Shown piece by piece: positions 1-8,117 of a stretch of 64,000 nucleotides of DNA; positions within the stretch are counted from its first letter, which is position 1; each line of letters begins with the position of its first letter. Both the position numbers and the translations under genes were made by a program. The notes beneath the pieces were generated by a model. It searched no databases. It was not told the origin of the DNA and saw only the letters and a list, made by a program, of their open reading frames with translations. This DNA comes from Cellvibrionaceae bacterium. Its GTDB lineage: Bacteria; Pseudomonadota; Gammaproteobacteria; Pseudomonadales; Cellvibrionaceae. The stretch spans positions 62,001-126,000 of the forward strand of contig JAGKWQ010000016.1 in the NCBI GenBank assembly GCA_021151825.1, in the 5' to 3' direction.

Positions 1-480
1 GTTATACAAAATTACACGGCGACGCGTTAATTCCGTACGCAATACAATGCGCTGGCCATTTACAAAAATTTTATCTTTTGATGTGACCCTGTCACCAAGC
101 TTGGCGATGCGATCATTGACTTTTACCTGGCCCGCCTCAATAAGGCGCTCCATTTCACGGCGAGAACCGATACCGGCGCGAGCCAATACTTTTTGCAGTT
201 TTTCATCGCCCGGGGCAGCTTTTTCATCAGCAGCTTTCACTTTTGCTGGCGCTTCTACTTTAGCCGGTGACTTACGTCCATCAACCGCCGCCGCTTTTTG
301 GCGAGGATTTGTTGGAGCAGATTTTTTAATAGTAGATTTTTCTTCTTTCCTAACCGCGGGTTTTTCTCCACGCACCGGTTTTTCCTGGTTGCGTTTAGCG
401 CCCGCACCTTTTCCGGCCACTACTGGCTTCACAGCCCTGGTAGATTTTTCTGGTTTATCCTGGTCGATTTTCTTCACCAT
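1..480 (-). CDS. rluB: 23S rRNA pseudouridine synthase RluB, N-terminal part (cut by window edge)
   Basis: The reading frame runs leftward from an ATG at 480 and leaves the window, so only 160 N-terminal residues are present. Residues about 93-150 form an S4 RNA-binding domain ([20 protein letters not shown], then [14 protein letters not shown]), as found at the start of RsuA/RluB/RluE/RluF enzymes. The first 92 residues are a Lys/Ala/Pro-rich basic extension of low complexity. RluB isomerises one uridine near the peptidyl-transferase centre of 23S rRNA. The catalytic domain lies outside the window, so RluB rather than a paralogue rests on the position beside scpB, which is usual in gammaproteobacteria. 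Confidence 0.85.
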   Translation of the reverse strand, partial: MVKKIDQDKPEKSTRAVKPVVAGKGAGAKRNQEKPVRGEKPAVRKEEKSTIKKSAPTNPRQKAAAVDGRKSPAKVEAPAKVKAADEKAAPGDEKLQKVLARAGIGSRREMERLIEAGQVKVNDRIAKLGDRVTSKDKIFVNGQRIVLRTELTRRRVILYN

Positions 481-500
481 AGAATTAATAAATACGCAGC

Positions 501-1400
501 TTAATGACTGCCTTGATCCTCTTGTTCTTCATTCGTAGTTGAAGGCTCCAGCGTTACTGGAACTTTATCTTCTACCTCAACAAATGCTTCTTCACCATCA
601 ACAAAACCCTCTTCGTAAAGAGCAGCTTCATCAACGTTTTGTCGCTCACCGGCAGTGTCGGGTGCCGGTGCTTCATCAGGTATCGGTGGATCTGTATCTT
701 TTTCACCTAAACCTGCTTCCCCCAAATCCAATACAGGATTTAATTCATCCAGATCACGGATTTCACTCAGTGATGGCAATTCCTCCAGACTCTTTAAATT
801 AAAGTAGTCCAAAAATTGTCGCGTGGTTGCATAGAGCGAAGGACGCCCCGGCACATCTCGATGCCCCACCACTTTCACCCAGTCGCGCTCCAGCAGCGTT
901 TTAATAATATGCGAACTCACTGCTACACCGCGGATTTCTTCAATGTCGCCGCGGGTGATAGGCTGGCGATAGGCAATCAGTGAAAGGGTCTCGAGTAGTG
1001 CGCGTGAATATTTTTGCGGTTTCTCTTCCCATAAGCGATTAACCCAGGGAGCAAGATTGTCCCGAACCTGAAAACGCCAACCTGAAGCAACTTCCTTCAA
1101 TTCAAAGCCACGATCTTCGCAAGCGGCCTGGATATCGGCGAGTGCAGTTGCTATTTCATCTTTAGTCGGCGCAACTTCTTCATCAAATAGCTCCAACAAG
1201 CGAGCAATAGTCATTGGCTGACCGGCCGCAAGAATTGCGCCTTCGAGAATTTTACGCAGCAACGCAGCATCAACTGGCAATTGGGTAACGGGAACAGTCG
1301 CAGATTCCTCCTCAATAACCGTTTCCTCAAACAACTGAGTGCCGCTGTCTTCGGTATCCTGAGAATCCAATTCTTCGTCGGTATTCATTTCGTTTGTCAT
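501..1400 (-). CDS. scpB: Segregation and condensation protein ScpB
   Basis: 299 residues. The core (about 45-215) carries the two winged-helix domains of ScpB, with the typical stretches [20 protein letters not shown] and [16 protein letters not shown]. ScpB dimers bind ScpA and the SMC (or MksB-like) ATPase to form the condensin that compacts and segregates the chromosome. The ATG overlaps the scpA stop in an ATGA, so the two are translationally coupled. The first 35 and last 85 residues are strongly acidic and low in complexity, and make the protein longer than the roughly 200-residue family core. rluB follows after 20 bases. Confidence 0.95.
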   Translation of the reverse strand: MTNEMNTDEELDSQDTEDSGTQLFEETVIEEESATVPVTQLPVDAALLRKILEGAILAAGQPMTIARLLELFDEEVAPTKDEIATALADIQAACEDRGFELKEVASGWRFQVRDNLAPWVNRLWEEKPQKYSRALLETLSLIAYRQPITRGDIEEIRGVAVSSHIIKTLLERDWVKVVGHRDVPGRPSLYATTRQFLDYFNLKSLEELPSLSEIRDLDELNPVLDLGEAGLGEKDTDPPIPDEAPAPDTAGERQNVDEAALYEEGFVDGEEAFVEVEDKVPVTLEPSTTNEEQEDQGSH

Positions 1401-2293
1401 TGTGTTCTGGCTTTTACATGAATAGGTGCAAAAGATTCGCTTTGAACAATTTCAACCAGCGATTCTTTAATCAATTCCATTACTGCTAAAAAAGTGACCA
1501 CCACCCCAAGGCGCCCCTCTTCTACCTTAAATAAGCTTACAAAAGGTACAAAGTGTTGGTGCGCTAAAGTATCTAAAACCTGAGCCATCCGTTCACGTGT
1601 GGATAATTTTTCTTTGGACACATGGTGGCTTTCAAACATATCAGCACGACGCAACACTTCTGACAGCGCCAGCAATAATTCCTGTAACTCCACATCCGGC
1701 TCAAGGCGCGTCAAATTACGATCCGGGCCAGTAGCTGATACCGGGAATACGTTACGGCCAACCCTGGGGACTTTATCCAGGTCTTCTGCAGCTTGTTTAA
1801 ACCGCTCATATTCCTGCAAGCGGCGAATGAGTGATGCACGCGGATCTTCCTCTTCCTCATGCTCTTCTGATGAACGAGGCAACAGCATGCGCGATTTAAT
1901 TTCAGCAAGCATAGCTGCCATCACTAGATATTCAGCCGCCAACTCAAATTGATGGGACTCCATCAGCTCAACGTACGCCATGTACTGAGAGGTAATTTCA
2001 GATACATTGATGTCGAGGATGTCGATATTTTGGCGACGTATCAAATAAAGCAATAAATCCAAAGGTCCTTCAAACGCCTCAAGGAATACCTCAAGCGCAT
2101 CAGGGGGAATATAAAGATCCTGCGGCAATTGCGTATATGCCTTCCCGTGTACAACAGCGAAAGGCATTTCTTCCTGCTGAGGACGATTCTGTCCACCAAT
2201 GTCGGATACCACGGCACCCACACCTGCTACTTCCGTTGGCTCATGCTCAACGGGAGCTTCTGTAGGAACAATGCTATCGGGGGTTTCGCTCAC
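1397..2293 (-). CDS. scpA: Segregation and condensation protein ScpA
   Basis: 298 residues, the kleisin subunit of the SMC-ScpAB condensin. The N-terminal half holds the family signature FEGPLDLLLYLIRRQNIDIL (about residues 73-92) and the C-terminal end a winged-helix domain that contacts the SMC head. The first 60 residues are a poorly conserved acidic leader. Translation appears to start at a GTG (2293), since there is no in-frame ATG before the conserved core. It is first in a leftward unit scpA-scpB-rluB with a 4-base overlap to scpB. Confidence 0.95.
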   Translation of the reverse strand: MSETPDSIVPTEAPVEHEPTEVAGVGAVVSDIGGQNRPQQEEMPFAVVHGKAYTQLPQDLYIPPDALEVFLEAFEGPLDLLLYLIRRQNIDILDINVSEITSQYMAYVELMESHQFELAAEYLVMAAMLAEIKSRMLLPRSSEEHEEEEDPRASLIRRLQEYERFKQAAEDLDKVPRVGRNVFPVSATGPDRNLTRLEPDVELQELLLALSEVLRRADMFESHHVSKEKLSTRERMAQVLDTLAHQHFVPFVSLFKVEEGRLGVVVTFLAVMELIKESLVEIVQSESFAPIHVKARTQ

Positions 2294-2327
2294 TCAGTTA
2301 ACTCGCAGATTCTAAATAAAATGAGTA

Positions 2328-2344
2328 GAGCCCTCCGCGGGCTC
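2328..2344 (-). terminator. Possible terminator after the YciO gene
   Basis: A perfect 6-bp GC stem (GAGCCC/GGGCTC) with a 5-base loop lies between the yciO stop and scpA. Read leftward it is followed by TACTCATTTTATTT, only moderately U-rich, so termination may be weak. Confidence 0.4.
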
Positions 2345-2424
2345 AAGACAAGGGCGGCATTATAGCCATTAAACGGGGGATCGGACAGCAGGCGACGGGA
2401 ACAAATAATATCAATAAAGATCAA

Positions 2425-3051
2425 TCAGTTAGATTCAAAAGGTGAGAAATCGCCTTTACCTTGACGCACCAACTCGGGAACATCGCCAGTCAGATCCACC
2501 ACCGTTGTGGGCTCCAAACCACAATAACCACCATCAATCACCAAATCCACGAAGTGTTCAAGGGTATCGCGAATGTCATAAGGGTCTGTCATCGGTAAAT
2601 CTTCACCTGGCATCAACAGACTACTGGTCATCAATGGCTCCCCCAATTCCTCCAGCAATGCCAATGCAATAAGGTTATCCGGGACGCGTAAACCAATAGT
2701 TTTGCGTTTTGGGTGAAGCAATCGGCGTGGCACATCCGCCGTCGCTTCCAGAATGAAGGTATAAGCTCCCGGTGTATGGTTTTTTATCAAGCGAAACGCC
2801 AGATTATCCACCCTTGCATAGGTCGCCAATTCCGAGAGATCGCGGCACATCAAGGTGAAATTGTGGTTTTTATCCAATTTTCGCAGTGTACGAATTCGCT
2901 CCAGGGCATCTTTGTCACCAATGTGGCACCCCAATGCATAGGCTGAATCCGTAGGGTAAACCACTACTCCCCCCTTGCGGATGATATCGGCCGCCTGGGC
3001 AATCAAACGGTGCTGCGGGTTTTCTGGATGAATCTGAAAAAACTGGGCCAT
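2425..3051 (-). CDS. yciO: YciO/YrdC/Sua5-family protein
   Basis: 208 residues from the ATG at 3051. The frame is open 13 codons further upstream, but family members begin like this one, with MAQFFQIHPENPQ. The YrdC fold is clear: GGVVVYPTDSAYALGC near the N-terminus, then LRKLDKNHNFTLMCRDL, GLRVPDN and LMTSSLL. YrdC-fold proteins bind ATP and L-threonine or RNA, and TsaC/Sua5 make threonylcarbamoyl-AMP for tRNA t6A. The YciO branch is a paralogue whose role is less settled. It sits between the PHP phosphoesterase and scpA, the usual Pseudomonas order. Confidence 0.88.
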   Translation of the reverse strand: MAQFFQIHPENPQHRLIAQAADIIRKGGVVVYPTDSAYALGCHIGDKDALERIRTLRKLDKNHNFTLMCRDLSELATYARVDNLAFRLIKNHTPGAYTFILEATADVPRRLLHPKRKTIGLRVPDNLIALALLEELGEPLMTSSLLMPGEDLPMTDPYDIRDTLEHFVDLVIDGGYCGLEPTTVVDLTGDVPELVRQGKGDFSPFESN

Positions 3052-3118
3052 GATCAATTCTCTACTCACTTTACAGTGGATTCCGCGCATCGACGCCTCC
3101 CACTAAATAATTTGCCTG

Positions 3119-3976
3119 TTAAAACCCTAGCAAATTCCATACAGGTTTTGCCTCATCAGGCAAAACTCCAAAACTTCCCAGCTCCTGCCAAGGTTGGTCA
3201 GGTATATGAAAATCAGATCCGCAAGATGAATAGAGCGATCGGGCATTCACAATCTTTATTAAATCCTGGGTTAAACTCGCCGGCTGCACGCCACTAATCA
3301 CCTCAACAGCGTCACCACCAGCCGCCGCAAAAGCATCAACCAGCGCGCACATTTTCATGCGGGTTAGCTCATATTTGGCCGGATGCGCCAATACGGCAAA
3401 ACCACCTGCAGCATGAATCCAGCCAATAACCTGATCCATCAGCGGCCACTGGTATTTAACATCTGCAGGCTTGCCAGCCCCTAAATATTTCTTGAACGCA
3501 GCATTAACATTTTTTACCGCGCCAACTTTCACCAGATATTGCGCAAAGTGCGGTCGCCCTAACGTGCCAGCACCCGCAATTTCCCTGGCCCCCGCCAAAG
3601 CATCGGGAAACCCGGCACGCGACAGGCGTTCGCTAATAGCTAATGAACGAGCAGCTCTCGCCTGCTCTTGAAAATCTATTGCCGCTTGTAATTCGGGAGA
3701 GGCAGGGCTCACACCAAGACCGACGATATGCACGCCGCCTTTACCCCATTGGCTGGAGAATTCGATACCGCCAATTAGCTGAATACCAGCTTTAACAGCG
3801 GCTTTATGTGCAAGATCAACACCGGCTATGGTATCGTGATCCGTGATCGCCAGCACGGAAACGCCGCGCGCTTTTGCTCGCTCGACCAAAGCCTCCGGAC
3901 TCAAGGCGCCATCAGAAAAATAAGTATGGCTATGCAGATCAAAAATCACACTAACCCCACGACTTTGGCAATACAC
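3119..3976 (-). CDS. rnm: PHP-domain phosphoesterase (RNase AM / YciV type)
   Basis: 285 residues with PHP metal-binding motifs: DLHSHTYFSDG at the N-terminus, ITDHDT near residue 45, a GRPHFAQYL stretch, AHPAKY and, near the end, GSDFH. Family members (formerly TrpH) are 5'-3' exonucleases or 3',5'-nucleotide bisphosphate phosphatases, and E. coli RNase AM trims 5' ends of rRNA. The start is uncertain: GTG at 3976 gives the longest form, and a GTG at 3949, nine codons in and just before IFDLHSHT with a GGGG upstream, is equally likely. It is divergent from the membrane-protein gene at 3988, with almost no spacer. Confidence 0.85.
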   Translation of the reverse strand: MYCQSRGVSVIFDLHSHTYFSDGALSPEALVERAKARGVSVLAITDHDTIAGVDLAHKAAVKAGIQLIGGIEFSSQWGKGGVHIVGLGVSPASPELQAAIDFQEQARAARSLAISERLSRAGFPDALAGAREIAGAGTLGRPHFAQYLVKVGAVKNVNAAFKKYLGAGKPADVKYQWPLMDQVIGWIHAAGGFAVLAHPAKYELTRMKMCALVDAFAAAGGDAVEVISGVQPASLTQDLIKIVNARSLYSSCGSDFHIPDQPWQELGSFGVLPDEAKPVWNLLGF

Positions 3977-3987
3977 CCGGATTGGTC

Positions 3988-4758
3988 ATGACAGACAAAC
4001 ACACTGAAGAAACTTCGAGCATGGTAGCCGATAAGGCTAAACAACAAACGGTTAATTCGCAGCCTGCGGTTAAAAAAGAAAGTTTTTTAGCCAATTTGCT
4101 CATGAATATTGTAATCCCTACATTAATTCTGACCAAATTAAGTACTGATGAGTATTTGGGAGCAACCTGGGGTTTAATTGTTGCCCTCGCCTTTCCTATC
4201 GGTTATGGCCTGCGCGATTTTGCGATCAATAAAAAACTAAATGTTTTTTCTGCATTAGGTGTTGTGAGTGTGTTGCTAACAGGTGGGCTCAGCCTATTGA
4301 AACTACCTCCTGAGTATTTTGCAATTAAAGAAGCTGCAATTCCCGGCATATTGGGAGTTATCACTCTGGTTTCTATTAAAACGCGCTACCCTTTGGTTAA
4401 AGTTTTTATCTATAACGATAAAGTCTTGAAAATTCAAAAAGTCAACGAGGCGCTTGCCCATTACAATACTCAAAAACAATTTGATCGCACTTTGATCAAC
4501 GCTTCGCTACTGATTGCCGGTTCATTTTTTCTATCCTCAATACTGAATTACGTGCTGGCAAAATTAATTCTGGTAAGCCCCGCAGGTACTGCCGAATTTA
4601 ATGCGGAATTGGGTAAAATGACCGCACTAAGCTACCCGGTAATTGCGTTACCAATGATGATCATTATGATGGGCACGCTGTTTTATGTATTTCGCAGCAT
4701 TCGCTTGTTAACCCATTTGACACTTGAAGAAGTGATTAATGATGGTAGTGCCAATTAA
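3988..4758 (+). CDS. VC0807-type inner-membrane protein
   Basis: 256 residues from the ATG at 3988. After a hydrophilic N-terminus of about 35 residues come roughly six hydrophobic segments: NIVIPTLILTKL, then TWGLIVALAFPIGYGL, VFSALGVVSVLLTGGLSLL, IPGILGVITLV, ASLLIAGSFFLSSILNYVL and VIALPMMIIMMGTLFYVF. The pattern fits the VC0807 family, which has no established biochemical role. It lies between the PHP gene and yciI, where pseudomonads usually carry septation protein IspZ (YciB), also a small multi-pass protein. The family name is from memory of the pattern and is moderately sure; membrane location is sure. Confidence 0.75.
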   Translation: MTDKHTEETSSMVADKAKQQTVNSQPAVKKESFLANLLMNIVIPTLILTKLSTDEYLGATWGLIVALAFPIGYGLRDFAINKKLNVFSALGVVSVLLTGGLSLLKLPPEYFAIKEAAIPGILGVITLVSIKTRYPLVKVFIYNDKVLKIQKVNEALAHYNTQKQFDRTLINASLLIAGSFFLSSILNYVLAKLILVSPAGTAEFNAELGKMTALSYPVIALPMMIIMMGTLFYVFRSIRLLTHLTLEEVINDGSAN

Positions 4759-4807
4759 TAGAAAACACTTCAAAATTTACTGAAGAACCAACCAAGAGAC
4801 GAGTGAC

Positions 4808-5107
4808 ATGCTTTACGCCATTATCAGCCAAGACAATCCAAATAGCCTTGAAAAACGCAAAATCACTCGCCCCGCACATTTAGCAAGATTACAGCAACTC
4901 AACGATGAAGGCCGTTTACTTGTAGCCGGACCTCATCCCGCTATCGATAATGAAAACCCAGGCGATGCCGGTTTTACTGGCAGCCTGGTTATCGCAGAGT
5001 TTCCCTCATTAGATGCGGCACAAAAGTGGGCCGATCAAGACCCCTATTGTGCCGCAGGCATTTTCGCCAACGTGGTTGTTAAGCCCTTCAATAAAGTATT
5101 GCCATAA
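4808..5107 (+). CDS. yciI: YciI family protein
   Basis: 99 residues with the compact ferredoxin-like YciI fold: [11 protein letters not shown] at the start, a conserved [11 protein letters not shown] with a histidine, AGPHPAIDN, and [13 protein letters not shown] near the end. YciI proteins are small cytoplasmic dimers with a conserved His-Asp pair resembling muconolactone isomerase. Their substrate in this setting is unknown. It lies 49 bases after the membrane-protein gene, behind an AGAGACGAG ribosome-binding region, and 38 bases before the SH3 protein, so co-transcription is likely. Confidence 0.92.
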   Translation: MLYAIISQDNPNSLEKRKITRPAHLARLQQLNDEGRLLVAGPHPAIDNENPGDAGFTGSLVIAEFPSLDAAQKWADQDPYCAAGIFANVVVKPFNKVLP

Positions 5108-5145
5108 ATTTTCTTTTTATCTTTTGCTTAAGGATTGGAATCACT

Positions 5146-5805
5146 GTGAAAAATATTCCCTTACCCGGCTCTACACTCTCGATTCTCGCACTATCGCTCA
5201 TCAGCGCGTCTGCATTTGCAGTAGATCGATATGTTTCTGATGTTATTTACGTTCCTGTTCGTAGCGATAAAGCCCCACAAGCAAGCGTGTTGCAACAAGG
5301 TGTTGGTAGCGGCACTAAATTAAACTTTATTCGCGAAGAAACTGGCACCGATAATAATTTGTGGTCATTAGTAGTAACACCGGATGGCACTGAGGGCTGG
5401 ATACGCAGCCAAAACCTCACCGATAAGCCTACCGCCGCTATGCAATTGGCTGCACTTTCCGGCGCATCAAAAGATGTCGTTGCATTACAAACTGAAAATA
5501 CGCAATTAAAAGCTCAATTGACCAAAATACAACAAGAGCACCAGCAACTCCTCACTGATACTGAAGACATGCGACAGGCAGCAACTACAGCATTGAATCT
5601 GGAAGATGAACATCAACGTTTGTTGAAAGAAAATCAATTATTGCAAACCCATGCAGACGTAGTTAAAGCCGATAATGAAAAACTCAAAAATACTGATCGT
5701 TTTAATCATTGGGTTTATGGCGGCGGATTAGTATTGGGCGGTGTAATTCTCTCGTTCATTTTGCAAGGACTTGGCCGTCGCAAGCGCAAATCTGAATGGC
5801 GCTAA
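5146..5805 (+). CDS. SH3-domain envelope protein (TIGR04211 type)
   Basis: 219 residues from a GTG at 5146. The order is a signal peptide ending near SASAFA (about residue 25), a bacterial SH3 domain (about 28-90) with VPVRSDKAP and GTEGWIRSQNL, a coiled coil of about 80 residues rich in Gln, Leu and Glu, and one C-terminal membrane span (VYGGGLVLGGVILSFILQGL) with a basic tail. This is the layout of TIGR04211 (YgiM-like) proteins, tied to the cell envelope but without a defined reaction. The SH3 domain should face the periplasm. Confidence 0.88.
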   Translation: MKNIPLPGSTLSILALSLISASAFAVDRYVSDVIYVPVRSDKAPQASVLQQGVGSGTKLNFIREETGTDNNLWSLVVTPDGTEGWIRSQNLTDKPTAAMQLAALSGASKDVVALQTENTQLKAQLTKIQQEHQQLLTDTEDMRQAATTALNLEDEHQRLLKENQLLQTHADVVKADNEKLKNTDRFNHWVYGGGLVLGGVILSFILQGLGRRKRKSEWR

Positions 5806-5854
5806 TTATTAGCACTGGCTATTTTTAGGTAACACTGAATATTTTAGGCATCTC

Positions 5855-6502
5855 ATGATCAAATCTTTTTTCTCATCGATCTTACTGGCAAGCGTGTTAA
5901 TCAGCGCAAACTTGCATGCAGAAGAAAAAACACTCATCGCAGTCAAAACCGATCGCGGTACGTTTGTTATTGAGCTCTACCCGGAAAAAGCTCCCATTAC
6001 TGTGCAGAATTTTTTAACCTATGTAGATAGCAAATTCTACGACAACACGGTTTTTCACCGCATAGTTCCCGGTGTCGTAGTTCAAGGTGGAGGAATGAGT
6101 GATGACTACAGAGAAAAAAGAACAAACAAACCCATTAAAGATGAATCCAGCAATGGCTTAGCGAATAAATACAAAACCGTTGGTATGGCAAGGCAGTCAA
6201 ATCCCGATAGTGCTACCTCCCAGTTTTTTATTAATTTGAAAAATAACGAAGGTTTTGATAAGACCAAAACTGCTCCAGGTTACACTGTATTCGGAAAAGT
6301 AGTTGCAGGCATGGAAGTAGTGGAAAAAATTGGCCAGGCTCCACGCGGTGCTAACAGGCCATTCCCTGAAGCCCCAAATGAAGCGATACACATAATAAGC
6401 GCAACTCGCACCCATTCGATTGTAGTGGACAACCCCGCTCCCGTACAAAGAACCTCCAGCTTTAAAGATGCTTTGGTGCCCGCAAATGAATCCAGTCAAT
6501 AA
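5855..6502 (+). CDS. Periplasmic cyclophilin-type peptidyl-prolyl isomerase
   Basis: 215 residues. A signal peptide (about residues 1-22, ending SANLHA) is followed by a complete cyclophilin domain: VELYPEKAPITVQNFL-like start, FHRIVPGVVVQGGGM with the catalytic arginine, ARQSNPDSATSQFFINL, and GYTVFGKVVAGMEVVEKI. Cyclophilins catalyse cis-trans rotation at proline bonds. The signal peptide places this one in the periplasm, like PpiA. A 30-residue tail beyond the domain has no clear role. The 3' end overlaps the start of pdxJ by 17 bases, so the two are coupled. Confidence 0.92.
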   Translation: MIKSFFSSILLASVLISANLHAEEKTLIAVKTDRGTFVIELYPEKAPITVQNFLTYVDSKFYDNTVFHRIVPGVVVQGGGMSDDYREKRTNKPIKDESSNGLANKYKTVGMARQSNPDSATSQFFINLKNNEGFDKTKTAPGYTVFGKVVAGMEVVEKIGQAPRGANRPFPEAPNEAIHIISATRTHSIVVDNPAPVQRTSSFKDALVPANESSQ

Positions 6503-7256
6503 AACTGCGCTTAGCGTTAATCTGAATAAAATTGCGCTAATTCGTAATTCACGCGCAGGCAATTACCCTAACGTAGTCACCCACGGTGAAACCTGCATTA
6601 AAGCCGGTGCAGATGGATTAACAGTACATCCACGCCCTGATCAACGCCATATTCGCCCACACGACGTTTATGAACTGAGCGAATTGGTCAGTGGATATTC
6701 CAACATCGAGTTTAATATCGAAGGAAATCCTTACGCCGATTCTGTCGGTGACTTTCCTGGTTTCATTAAACTAGTGAAAGATGTGCGTCCGCATCAATGC
6801 ACATTGGTTCCCGATTCAAACGATCAATTAACTTCAGATCACGGATTTGATTTAAAAATTGCTGGCAAAAAACTTCATCCATTAATTTGTGAACTGCAAG
6901 ATATTGGTGTTAGGGTCAGTTTGTTTATGGATCCAGATGTAGAACAGATCAACCTGGCAAAAGATATAGGTGCAGATCGCATAGAGTTATACACCGGACC
7001 CTACGCTGAACACTTCAAACAACAAGACGATTACTTTAATCAGTTATTTGAAACCTATCGCACCGCAGCTATTCATGCACAAGCAATTGGTATAGGCTTG
7101 AATGCCGGGCATGATTTAAATTTGGATAATCTTCAATATTTCCGAAAGATTCCTGCATTATTGGAAGTATCTATCGGTCACGCATTAACAGTTGATGCTA
7201 TCGCGATGGGGCTGGTGCCTGCAGTGCAAGCCTATAAACAACTCTGCAGCGAATAA
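6486..7256 (+). CDS. pdxJ: Pyridoxine 5'-phosphate synthase, divergent PdxJ
   Basis: 256 residues from the ATG at 6486 (an upstream in-frame start at 6468 lies deeper in the cyclophilin gene). PdxJ condenses 3-amino-2-oxopropyl phosphate with deoxyxylulose 5-phosphate to give pyridoxine phosphate. The family landmarks are present: VNLNKIALIRNSR, the catalytic-site region LTVHPRPDQRHI, FNIEGNP, TLVPD, DIGADRIELYTG, GLNAGHDLN and SIGHAL. The wording HPRPDERHIR...FNIEGNP is what I associate with Bacteroidetes-type PdxJ, whereas E. coli has HLREDRRHI and lacks FNIEGNP. The gene also lies away from recO, where gammaproteobacterial pdxJ is usually found. Confidence 0.9.
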   Translation: MNPVNKTALSVNLNKIALIRNSRAGNYPNVVTHGETCIKAGADGLTVHPRPDQRHIRPHDVYELSELVSGYSNIEFNIEGNPYADSVGDFPGFIKLVKDVRPHQCTLVPDSNDQLTSDHGFDLKIAGKKLHPLICELQDIGVRVSLFMDPDVEQINLAKDIGADRIELYTGPYAEHFKQQDDYFNQLFETYRTAAIHAQAIGIGLNAGHDLNLDNLQYFRKIPALLEVSIGHALTVDAIAMGLVPAVQAYKQLCSE

Positions 7257-7271
7257 CGATCTGGATTTACC

Positions 7272-8045
7272 ATGAACAAGCCTCGTGAAGATAGCTCCGC
7301 CTATCTGGAAAAAAAACGTTTTTTTGATTCGTTGATGACAGTTTACGGGCGCAAAACCGTACTCGAAGCACTACAAGATCCAGCGACCTACATTTACCGC
7401 CTGCATCTGGCAAAAAGTAATAAACCGGCCGGGATTATTGATGAAATAGTTGAACTGGCAAAATTAAAAGGTGCAGAGATTGTTTTTCATGAGCGCCAGG
7501 CGTTATCGCGCATCTCTAAAAATGCAACGCAAGACCAAGGCGTAGCTGCAGATTTGCAATTGCGCGGGTATCAGCTCTACGATGAATTTATTGCTCACAA
7601 TCGCCAAAAGAAATATACATTGTTAGCACTCGATGGAGTTCAAAACCCACAAAACCTTGGAATGATTATTCGCTCGGCTTGCGCAGGAAATATTGATGGA
7701 ATTTTGCTTCCCCAAAAAGGCAATGCGCAAATTGACCCATTGGTTATCAAAGCAAGTGCGGGTACAGTATTTCGCGCACCATTATTAAGATGTAACGATC
7801 TAAAAGCAGCACTTAAAGATTTCCAACAAGAGGGTACCACCGTTTGTGTATTGTCATCGCATGCAACAGTGGAGCTTAAAAAATTCTCTCCCACCACATC
7901 TTGCATTTATGTGCTTGGCAACGAATCTGAAGGTGTGTCAGCAGACATTGAAAAACTGAGCAATGAAAAAGTCTGCATCCCCATGAATAACGGTGTTGAA
8001 TCACTAAACGTCGCCGTTACAGCAGCACTCATAGCATTTCGATAG
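7272..8045 (+). CDS. SpoU/TrmH-family RNA 2'-O-methyltransferase
   Basis: 257 residues. The C-terminal 150 form a SPOUT knot with the three family motifs: motif 1 NPQNLGMIIRSA, motif 2 LGNESEGVS and motif 3 IPMNNGVESLNVAVTAALIAF. The N-terminal 85 residues match the small L30e-like substrate-binding domain of RlmB/TrmH relatives (VYGRKTVLEALQD). The enzyme should move a methyl group from S-adenosylmethionine to a ribose 2'-OH of rRNA or tRNA. The exact target cannot be read from the sequence, and a canonical RlmB may exist elsewhere. It starts 15 bases after pdxJ and ends just before a strong terminator. Confidence 0.9.
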   Translation: MNKPREDSSAYLEKKRFFDSLMTVYGRKTVLEALQDPATYIYRLHLAKSNKPAGIIDEIVELAKLKGAEIVFHERQALSRISKNATQDQGVAADLQLRGYQLYDEFIAHNRQKKYTLLALDGVQNPQNLGMIIRSACAGNIDGILLPQKGNAQIDPLVIKASAGTVFRAPLLRCNDLKAALKDFQQEGTTVCVLSSHATVELKKFSPTTSCIYVLGNESEGVSADIEKLSNEKVCIPMNNGVESLNVAVTAALIAFR

Positions 8046-8071
8046 CGGAACATAGCGCGTCCCATGAAAAC

Positions 8072-8098
8072 AAAAAAGGAGCCGAAGCTCCTTTTTTT
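8072..8098. terminator. Bidirectional rho-independent terminator
   Basis: AAAAAAGGAGC, a short CGAA loop, then GCTCCTTTTTTT. The stem has A- and T-runs on both sides, so it can end both the rightward RNA methylase transcript and the leftward amt transcript, whose stop lies 20 bases away. Confidence 0.9.
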
Positions 8099-8117
8099 GC
8101 TGCCTTAACAACTCTGA

